Shown here piece by piece: positions 58,565-64,000 of a stretch of 64,000 bases of DNA. The position numbers and the translations under genes are program-made. Source of the DNA: Solobacterium sp. GTDB lineage: Bacteria > Bacillota_I > Bacilli_A > Erysipelotrichales > Erysipelotrichaceae. The notes under the pieces were generated by a model. It was not told the origin of the DNA. It saw nothing but the letters and a program-made list of their open reading frames with translations, and made no database searches. The stretch is taken from contig JAFUFO010000010.1 of NCBI GenBank assembly GCA_017469885.1, forward strand, positions 107,627 to 171,626. Direction: 5' to 3'. Each line of letters starts with the position of its first letter. Position 1 is the first letter of the stretch.

Positions 58565-59107
58565 ATGAAAGACATTAAGGGAACAGAAACAGAGAAGAAC
58601 CTTGCCTATGCGTTTGCCGGCGAAAGCCAGGCCCGCAACAAGTATGATTACTGGGCAAGCAGAGCCAAGAAAGACGGATACGAGCAGGTTGCGGCTACAT
58701 TTGCTGAAACTGCACTGAATGAAAAAGAACATGCCAAGATGTGGTTCAAGCTTCTGCAGGGCGGAAAGATCCATGACACGGAAGACAATCTGATGCAGGC
58801 GGCTGCCGGCGAACACGAAGAGTGGACCGATATGTACAAGACATTTGCGGAGAAGGCAGATGAAGAAGGATTCCCGGAGATCGCTGCACAGTTCCGCGGT
58901 GTTGCGGCAATTGAGAAAGAACATGAAGAGCGTTACAACAAGCTGCTCGCCAACATTAAGAGCGGTGAAGTATTTGCACGTCAGGACGAAGTGACATGGC
59001 AGTGCCGTAACTGCGGTGCGATCGTCGTCGCAAAGGAAGCACCGGAAGAGTGCCCGGTCTGTGCACATCCGAAGGCATACTTTGAACTGAAGCGCGAGAA
59101 TTACTGA
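58565..59107 (+). CDS. Rubrerythrin
   Basis: Peroxide-reducing di-iron protein of anaerobes. The 180-residue chain has a ferritin-like four-helix part with the iron ligands in [35 protein letters not shown] and [11 protein letters not shown], then a C-terminal rubredoxin-like iron site, CRNCG and [19 protein letters not shown] precedes the ATG. It fits the anaerobic profile of the organism. It overlaps the next gene by one base. Confidence 0.95.
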   Translation: MKDIKGTETEKNLAYAFAGESQARNKYDYWASRAKKDGYEQVAATFAETALNEKEHAKMWFKLLQGGKIHDTEDNLMQAAAGEHEEWTDMYKTFAEKADEEGFPEIAAQFRGVAAIEKEHEERYNKLLANIKSGEVFARQDEVTWQCRNCGAIVVAKEAPEECPVCAHPKAYFELKRENY

Positions 59108-59361
59108 TGTCTGAATTTATCTATAAACCGAAAGGTACATGTTCGACCGAGATGCGGTTCGATCTCGAAGACGGCATCATTCAGAATCTTCAGGTCATGA
59201 ACGGCTGCAACGGCAATCTCAAGGGAATTGCGGCGCTGGTCAGGGGACAGAAGATTGAAGATGTCATCGCCCGGCTGGAAGGCATCCGCTGCGGACTTCG
59301 TCCGACTTCCTGTCCGGATCAGATCGCAAAAGGTCTTAAAAGCTACCTTGAAACGAAGTGA
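59107..59361 (+). CDS. TSCPD-domain protein
   Basis: An 84-residue protein of the TIGR03905 (TSCPD) family. The name-giving segment appears as RPTSCPDQIAKGL near the C-terminus, with FIYKPKGTCSTEMRFDLEDG at the start and NGCNGNLKGIAALVRGQ in the middle. The conserved Cys residues suggest a metal or nucleotide site; related domains occur at the end of some B12-dependent ribonucleotide reductases. It shares one base with rubrerythrin (TGATG), so they are co-translated. Confidence 0.88.
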   Translation: MSEFIYKPKGTCSTEMRFDLEDGIIQNLQVMNGCNGNLKGIAALVRGQKIEDVIARLEGIRCGLRPTSCPDQIAKGLKSYLETK

Positions 59362-59389
59362 AAAAGCTCTGTAAAACAGGGCTTTTTTT
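59362..59389 (+). terminator. Intrinsic terminator of the rubrerythrin operon
   Basis: AAAAGCTCTG, TAAAA, CAGGGCTTTT then T residues (one G-U pair). Confidence 0.85.
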
Positions 59390-59474
59390 CATCATTTCAT
59401 TTACAATTTACAGAAATTGAAATTGCAAAAAATTGCTGACTGTTTATATACTTATGGTATCGGAGAAAATGAAC

Positions 59475-59855
59475 ATGCCAAAAACAGCGTCGAAACCTAA
59501 AGGAAAGACGATCGGAGAGCATCTGATCACAATGATTCGCAGCAGCGGAATGACACAGAAGGATTTTTCGGAGCGTACGGGAATCCCTCAGAGTACAATC
59601 AGTGACTGGAAGGGCAAAAAGCTCAATCCGTCATCTGATAAGATTCTGCCGATCTGTGATGTTCTTGGTGTTTCACCCTATGAGGTGCTTGCGGCGGGAC
59701 GAAAGGGAAAGAAGTTTAATCCGGACCGTATCGAGATTCGTACGGATTCGGAAGAGTATGCACTTCTTGAACTCTACCGCAGCCTGCCGGCCCGTCAGAA
59801 AGAGCGTGTTGTCGGGTACATTCAGGCCATCAGGGACGAAAAGAAAAAGCGATAA
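59475..59855 (+). CDS. XRE-family helix-turn-helix regulator
   Basis: A 126-residue repressor-like protein. Residues 15-70 are the HTH: IGEHLITMIRSSGMTQKDFSERTGIPQSTISDWKGKKLNPSS, with recognition helix QSTISDWK. The C-terminal part ends with a helical DSEEYALLELYRSLPARQKERVVGYIQ. ATG 59475 has GGAG nine bases upstream; ATG 59469 is too close. No prophage genes are near; it is framed by two terminators, and its target is unknown. Confidence 0.85.
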   Translation: MPKTASKPKGKTIGEHLITMIRSSGMTQKDFSERTGIPQSTISDWKGKKLNPSSDKILPICDVLGVSPYEVLAAGRKGKKFNPDRIEIRTDSEEYALLELYRSLPARQKERVVGYIQAIRDEKKKR

Positions 59856-59862
59856 ACCAGAT

Positions 59863-59891
59863 ACGGCAGTCAGCGTGACTGCCGTTTTTTG
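59863..59891 (+). terminator. Intrinsic terminator
   Basis: ACGGCAGTCA, GCG, TGACTGCCGT (perfect 10-bp stem) and six T residues. Confidence 0.92.
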
Positions 59892-59937
59892 TGAGTTATT
59901 TCAGAGATAACAAATACTGGAATTCCGGAGGTGACAT

Positions 59938-61065
59938 ATGTCGGATTATTTTGGAAGTGATACACCGAAGCTTGGATTCGGTCTGATGCGGCTTCCGCGC
60001 AAAGCAGGAATTGTGACGGATATCGAGCAGGTCATGGAAATGGTTGATCTTTTTATGGAGGCTGGCTTTACGTACTTTGATACGGCGTTTATCTATGCCG
60101 GTTCAGAAACGGCAATCCGCAAGGCTCTGGTGGAACGCTATCCACGCGAGGCGTACACGCTTGCGACAAAGATCAATGCCTTTCTCATGGCGCCGACCGA
60201 AAAAGCCGCAAAGAATCAGTTTTATACCAGTCTCAAGCGGACTGGAGCGGGCTATTTTGACTATTATCTCCTGCATTCCCTGAAGGAGAGCAATTATGAG
60301 AAATATGATCGGTTCCATCTGTGGGACTTCGTAAAGGAACAGAAGGAGAACGGAACCATCCGCCATTTCGGTTTCTCATTTCATGATGATCCGGAACTTC
60401 TGGATCAGATCCTGACCGCACATCCGGAAGTGGATTTCGTCCAGCTTCAGATCAACTATGCGGACTGGGAGAATCCTGCCGTCACTTCCCGCGGAAACTA
60501 TGAGACCGCACGGAAACACGGAAAATCCATTGTGGTCATGGAGCCGGTCAAAGGGGGTACACTGGCCAATCCGCCCGCGGAAGTCAGGGAACTGTTTGAA
60601 AACTATCATCCGGATATGTCCTGTGCATCCTGGGCAATCCGCTTTGCGGCATCTTTGGACGGAATCATTACCGTGCTGTCGGGTATGTCCAATATTGCGC
60701 AGATGAAAGACAATATTTCCTACATGAAGAACTTCCAGCCGCTGAATGAAGAAGAACAAAAGATCATACAGGAAGCCCAGCGTCTGATCGGCATGTCCTC
60801 GACGGTTCAATGCACTGCCTGCCGGTACTGCACGGAAGGATGTCCCAAACAGATTCCGATTCCGGATATTTTCCGTGCAATGAATCTCCAGCTGGGAAAC
60901 GGGCAGGTACAGGAAGCCGCGAACACTTACCGGGAAGTTACCGGAAACGGCTCGAAGGCATCTGACTGCATCAAATGCCGCAGATGTGAAGCCGCATGTC
61001 CCCAGCATCTTCCTATCACAGACCATCTTGCCAAGGCTGTGACCATGTTTGAAACACAGGATTAA
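59938..61065 (+). CDS. Aldo/keto reductase with ferredoxin-like C-terminus
   Basis: A 375-residue two-domain protein. Residues 1-265 are an aldo/keto reductase barrel: LGFGLMRLPRK, FTYFDTAFIYAGSE, the catalytic region LATKIN and YYLLHSL. Residues 290-360 carry two cluster motifs CTACRYCTEGCP and CIKCRRCEAACP, each able to bind a 4Fe-4S centre. Members are common in Clostridia and probably couple NAD(P)H or ferredoxin electrons to carbonyl reduction; no substrate is proven. GGAGGTGA is right before the ATG. Confidence 0.92.
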   Translation: MSDYFGSDTPKLGFGLMRLPRKAGIVTDIEQVMEMVDLFMEAGFTYFDTAFIYAGSETAIRKALVERYPREAYTLATKINAFLMAPTEKAAKNQFYTSLKRTGAGYFDYYLLHSLKESNYEKYDRFHLWDFVKEQKENGTIRHFGFSFHDDPELLDQILTAHPEVDFVQLQINYADWENPAVTSRGNYETARKHGKSIVVMEPVKGGTLANPPAEVRELFENYHPDMSCASWAIRFAASLDGIITVLSGMSNIAQMKDNISYMKNFQPLNEEEQKIIQEAQRLIGMSSTVQCTACRYCTEGCPKQIPIPDIFRAMNLQLGNGQVQEAANTYREVTGNGSKASDCIKCRRCEAACPQHLPITDHLAKAVTMFETQD

Positions 61066-61112
61066 CCGGAACAGGGAAAGCGAATTTCACTTCACTTTCT
61101 GACCTGTTTCTG

Positions 61113-61118
61113 TACAAT
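61113..61118 (+). promoter_or_regulatory. -10 box of lspA
   Basis: TACAAT, nine bases before the ATG at 61128; the implied leader is about three bases and no Shine-Dalgarno is seen. Confidence 0.4.
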
Positions 61119-61127
61119 ATTGAATAT

Positions 61128-61610
61128 ATGTTTGGTTATCTGATACTGATTGCCGGTCTCACGATTCTGGACCAGCTGACAAAAGCTCTGATTTCATCGA
61201 ATCCTTCCGCATTTGCGAATGTGGAGGTGATTCCCGGGTTTTTCTATATCACCTATGTGAAGAACGCCGGTGCTGCCTGGAGTATGTTATCCGGACAGCG
61301 TGTACTTCTGTCTCTGATTTCTGCCGCTGCGGTAATCGGAATGCTGTGGGTTCTGCAGCGTACGGCTGCGAAAAAGCAGAAGCTCAACAGCATTGCACTT
61401 TCCCTGATGATTGCTGGAGCGCTCGGAAATCTGATCGACCGCCTGATGCTTGGCTCGGTGCGTGATTTTCTGAATTTCTATATTTTCGGATATGATTTTC
61501 CCGTATTCAACGTTGCGGATATCTGTCTGACCATCGGTGTCGGACTGCTGATTCTTGCGACGATTCTGGAACCGGACAGTCCGAAACCGGAGGGAACGGA
61601 TCATGCATGA
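61128..61610 (+). CDS. lspA: Lipoprotein signal peptidase
   Basis: Membrane aspartic protease that cleaves the signal peptide of prolipoproteins. Four hydrophobic helices in 160 residues. Conserved parts: LDQLTK near residue 15, YVKNAGAAWSML, GALGNLIDRL with the first catalytic Asp and FPVFNVADIC with the second. The several lipoproteins of this window are its expected substrates. It overlaps rluD by eight bases. The mRNA may be nearly leaderless. Confidence 0.95.
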   Translation: MFGYLILIAGLTILDQLTKALISSNPSAFANVEVIPGFFYITYVKNAGAAWSMLSGQRVLLSLISAAAVIGMLWVLQRTAAKKQKLNSIALSLMIAGALGNLIDRLMLGSVRDFLNFYIFGYDFPVFNVADICLTIGVGLLILATILEPDSPKPEGTDHA

Positions 61611-62514
61611 ACTGAAACTTACCGTTGAAGAGACCGGAATCCGGCTCGACCGCTATCTGGCGGATCATACCGATCTTTCCCGCAGTCGTATTCAGACACT
61701 CTGTGAGCAGGGAGCTGTGAGCGTAAACGGTAAACCCGCAAAGCGTTCTCTGAAACTTGCGGAGGAGGATGTGATCACGGCACAGATTCCGGAAGATGAA
61801 CCGCTCGACGTAAAGGCAGAGAATATTCCGCTGGATATTCTGTATGAAGATTCCGATATCATCGTGATCAACAAACCGAAAGGTATGGTTGTGCATCCGG
61901 CTGCCGGCGTATATACCGGAACACTGGTCAATGCACTTCTGTATCATTGCAAGGATCTTTCCGGGATCAACGGGGTGCTTCGTCCCGGAATCGTACATCG
62001 GATCGATAAGGATACCACCGGGTGTATCGTTGCCTGCAAAAATGATCAAGCACATCGCGAAATCGCCCGGCAGCTGGAAACCAAAACCTGTCATCGGGAA
62101 TATCTTGCGCTGTGTGACGGCGTAATCGAGCACGATGAGGGAACCATTGACGCACCGATCGGCAGGGATCCCAGAGACCGTAAAAAGATGACGGTGATTG
62201 AGACCAACAGCAAGGAAGCACGTACGCATTTCACCGTACAGGAGCGGTTCCGTGCACATACGCTTACAGACTGCCGTCTGGAAACCGGACGGACCCATCA
62301 GATCCGTGTCCATATGAAATTCATTCATCATCCGGTTACCGGTGATCCGGTCTATGGAAGTCCATGCCGGATTATTGATACCCAGGGACAGGTACTTCAT
62401 GCATACCGTCTTTCCCTGGTTCATCCGCGTACCGGTGAAGCAATGAGCTTTGAAGCACCGCTGCCGGATTACTTCACGCAGCTGCTTGCGCTTCTGAGAG
62501 AAAACGAATCATGA
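61603..62514 (+). CDS. rluD: RluD-type pseudouridine synthase
   Basis: A 303-residue RNA pseudouridine synthase. Residues 12-65 are an S4 RNA-binding domain (RLDRYLADHTDLSRSRIQTL), followed by the catalytic domain with HRIDKDTTGCIVACK holding the catalytic Asp and RTHQIRVHM. Paired with lspA in most Firmicutes, as here. It probably modifies 23S rRNA helix 69, but the RluA/C/D choice is not certain. ATG 61603 with GGAGGG eight bases upstream; overlaps gluP by four bases. Confidence 0.92.
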   Translation: MHELKLTVEETGIRLDRYLADHTDLSRSRIQTLCEQGAVSVNGKPAKRSLKLAEEDVITAQIPEDEPLDVKAENIPLDILYEDSDIIVINKPKGMVVHPAAGVYTGTLVNALLYHCKDLSGINGVLRPGIVHRIDKDTTGCIVACKNDQAHREIARQLETKTCHREYLALCDGVIEHDEGTIDAPIGRDPRDRKKMTVIETNSKEARTHFTVQERFRAHTLTDCRLETGRTHQIRVHMKFIHHPVTGDPVYGSPCRIIDTQGQVLHAYRLSLVHPRTGEAMSFEAPLPDYFTQLLALLRENES

Positions 62515-63308
62515 AAGAAGAACGTCGTATTCCCGTAACGAAAACGATTCTTGTCATCTGCGCCGTGATTAATCTTGTGATCGGATTCTGGCCGTCTGGT
62601 CTGAGTTCGACAGAACGGGCGATTCTTTTCGGTGCGTACTATAAGGCGTTTATTGCGGCAGGTGAATGGTGGCGCATGCTGACGGTAGGATTTGTTCATA
62701 TTTCGGTCATGCATCTGTTCGTGAACATGATGAGCCTTCTGGTTCTTGGCCGTGCCCTGGAACCGATGCTTAAAACCGGTAAGTTTCTGCTTCTGCTGTA
62801 TGGATCAGTTCTTGGCGGAAGTGTGTTCTATTACTGCACGGGACGCAACGGCGTTGCGGTCGGTTTGTCCGGCGGACTGTACGGTCTGCTTGCGGCATAT
62901 GTCTATCTGGTCTGGCAGGGAGGCGCGCTGCGGATTCCGCAGGTTCGTACCGCTGTCCTGCAGACCGTCGGCATCAATCTGATCATCAATTTCATACCCG
63001 GAGTCGGATGGCGTGCGCATTTCGGCGGTGCGGTTACCGGACTTCTGCTGATCATGATTCTTACAAAACGGCAGGGAATGGACGGACTGCGCCGGAATGC
63101 CATTCTTGCGCTTGCGGTTCTCAGTATCATTTCCGTGGTTGCGATCCGTCAGCGTTCGGATCTTTCCAAGGATGATATCTATTACCTGACCGATATCAAT
63201 GTGCTGAACTTTGAATCAGAACTTGGATTCACTTCTTATGCCGGCATGATGGCAAAGAATCTGGATCGCGTTTATCATAGTGATTATCTGGAACAGGTGT
63301 TCCGCTAG
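62511..63308 (+). CDS. gluP: Rhomboid intramembrane serine protease
   Basis: A 265-residue membrane protein of the rhomboid family. Six or seven hydrophobic helices. WWRMLTVGFVHISVMHLFVNMMSL contains the HxxxN motif; the catalytic Ser is in VGLSGGLYGLLAA (GxSxxxYG), and the catalytic His in WRAHFGGAVTG. Residues 200-265 are a soluble tail. It cleaves membrane-embedded substrates; the substrate is unknown. ATGA overlap with rluD suggests one operon lspA-rluD-gluP-comEB. Confidence 0.9.
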   Translation: MKEERRIPVTKTILVICAVINLVIGFWPSGLSSTERAILFGAYYKAFIAAGEWWRMLTVGFVHISVMHLFVNMMSLLVLGRALEPMLKTGKFLLLLYGSVLGGSVFYYCTGRNGVAVGLSGGLYGLLAAYVYLVWQGGALRIPQVRTAVLQTVGINLIINFIPGVGWRAHFGGAVTGLLLIMILTKRQGMDGLRRNAILALAVLSIISVVAIRQRSDLSKDDIYYLTDINVLNFESELGFTSYAGMMAKNLDRVYHSDYLEQVFR

Positions 63309-63319
63309 GAGGCTGGCTT

Positions 63320-63814
63320 ATGCCAAAACGCACAGACACCCTTACATGGGATGAGTATTTCATGGGTCTTGCCCATCTTTCCGCACTTCGCTCCAAAGAT
63401 CCGAATACACAGGTCGGTGCCGCAATTGTCGATGAAAACCACCGCGTCGTATCGGTCGGATACAACGGTTTTCCGAAAGGCTGTTCGGATGATGTCTTTC
63501 CGTGGGAACGGGAGGGTGAAGCGCTCCGTACGAAATATTTCTATGTCGTGCACGCAGAACTGAATGCAATTCTCAACAGCCCGCGCTCGGTGAGCGGATG
63601 CACGATCTATGTTTCGCTGTTTCCATGCAATGAGTGTGCCAAGGCAATCATTCAGTCCGGTATCAAACGGATTGTCTATGAATCCGATAAATACGCCGAT
63701 ACGGATGGCACAAAGGCATCCAAGGCGATGCTGGAAGCTGCCGGGGTGGAACTGGTACGGATCGAGAACACGATCCGGCTTCAGGTTGAAAAAGTACCGA
63801 ATACGACAGTTTAA
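63320..63814 (+). CDS. comEB: Deoxycytidylate deaminase
   Basis: A 164-residue zinc enzyme that deaminates dCMP to dUMP, feeding dTMP synthesis; homologous to ComEB. The zinc motif is HAELNAI near residue 76 with PCNECAKAI near 103; SKDPNTQVGAAIVDEN and YNGFPKGCSDD are typical. AGGAGGC lies eight bases before the ATG. It is 11 bases after gluP. Linked to the class III reductase by pathway, not by operon. Confidence 0.95.
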   Translation: MPKRTDTLTWDEYFMGLAHLSALRSKDPNTQVGAAIVDENHRVVSVGYNGFPKGCSDDVFPWEREGEALRTKYFYVVHAELNAILNSPRSVSGCTIYVSLFPCNECAKAIIQSGIKRIVYESDKYADTDGTKASKAMLEAAGVELVRIENTIRLQVEKVPNTTV

Positions 63815-63818
63815 AAAA

Positions 63819-63843
63819 ACAGGGAGCTCTCGGAGCTCCCTGT
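63819..63843 (-). terminator. Terminator, strongest on the minus strand
   Basis: ACAGGGAGCTC, TCG, GAGCTCCCTGT (11-bp stem). The T run (seven residues) is only on the minus strand, pointing to a minus-strand transcript ending here. It lies just after the comEB stop. Confidence 0.75.
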
Positions 63844-63849
63844 CCGCAT

Positions 63850-64000
63850 TTATTTATCCGAGGTAGTCACCAACCTCTGTGTTTGTGGAGGGTCTACACC
63901 AAATAGTGTGGAGGGGTTCATCCACACCAGATGACGGAGTTCCGAAATTACCTCCCAATATAATGGACTTGCGTGGTCCGTTATCTTAGGGAGGTTTTTT
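63850..64000 (-). CDS. Possible 3' end of a minus-strand gene
   Basis: An uninterrupted 50-codon frame runs from the window edge to a TAA at 63850-63852: the translation includes LPKITDHASPLYWEVISELR, HLVWMNPSTLFGVDPPQTQR and ends LVTTSDK. I do not recognise it. It is supported mainly by the minus-strand terminator right behind it. Against it: a frame of this length can arise by chance, and the same bases form several hairpins. Confidence 0.3.
   Translation of the reverse strand, partial: KNLPKITDHASPLYWEVISELRHLVWMNPSTLFGVDPPQTQRLVTTSDK
63950..64000 (+). terminator. Long hairpin at the window edge
   Basis: ACCTCCC (63950-63956) pairs with GGGAGGT (63989-63995); inside, ATAATGGAC pairs with GTCCGTTAT; six T residues follow, of which the last reach the edge. 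It looks like a plus-strand terminator for the comEB transcript. Confidence 0.6.

Overview
The window reads as the chromosome of a low-to-moderate GC anaerobic Firmicute, most likely in the Erysipelotrichia. This is an inference from gene content and gene order; there is no rRNA in the window to settle it. Supporting signs are HrcA/CIRCE heat-shock control, a T-box in front of leuS, Gram-positive lipoproteins, RNase J, ScpAB, an oxygen-sensitive class III ribonucleotide reductase (nrdD, nrdG), rubrerythrin and Fe-type alcohol dehydrogenase. Nearly all of the window is dense housekeeping sequence on both strands with short intergenic gaps and clear intrinsic terminators. I see no tRNA, rRNA, CRISPR array or intact insertion sequence.

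Layout. 0-3.3 kb: end of a DnaI-like helicase loader, pfkA, an MBL-fold hydrolase, then two tandem hsp20 genes behind a CIRCE operator. 3.4-8.1 kb: a small ribbon-helix-helix-like gene with its own palindrome, rnjA and def on the minus strand, then ftsW and rsmD. 8.2-16.9 kb: one CIRCE-controlled stress operon hrcA-grpE-dnaK-(polysaccharide deacetylase)-dnaJ-clpB; clpB has a strong internal start. 16.9-23.5 kb: a lipoprotein, a left-handed beta-helix protein, then a cluster ending in pncB-nadD-nadE, a complete route from nicotinate to NAD. 23.5-30.5 kb: HAD hydrolase, 23S rRNA methyltransferase, a lipid-anchored prephenate dehydratase-like protein, small unknowns, a PAP2 phosphatase, a second phosphofructokinase and an Fe-ADH.

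30.6-38.8 kb is the accessory region. nrdD and nrdG are separated by two intramembrane protease homologues (CPBP/CAAX and PrsW), an orphan 77-residue protein, a STAS protein and an MscS channel. The first three genes lie in AT-rich DNA with repeated 22-bp boxes, bounded by two copies of a 19-base sequence. 38.8-45 kb: DUF1846 protein, a degenerate sensor kinase overlapping a truncated MocR regulator, a PfkB kinase and a secreted C39-like protein. 45-54 kb: T-box/leuS, scpA-scpB, two lipoproteins, a cysteine-free Crp/Fnr regulator, purB, cutC and a GNAT. 54-64 kb: purA, an Mrp ATPase, a two-component system, rubrerythrin, an XRE regulator, a ferredoxin-like aldo/keto reductase, lspA-rluD-gluP and comEB.

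The most notable observation is regulatory. The same 14-bp palindrome GTTGGA-N2-TCCAAC sits just downstream of the predicted start of both nrdD and the Crp/Fnr gene 20 kb away. This suggests an autoregulated repressor controlling anaerobic deoxynucleotide synthesis. Two genome habits also stand out: extended -10 promoters of the form TGN-TANNAT recur, and several genes have ATG codons so close to the -10 box that their mRNAs should be nearly leaderless.
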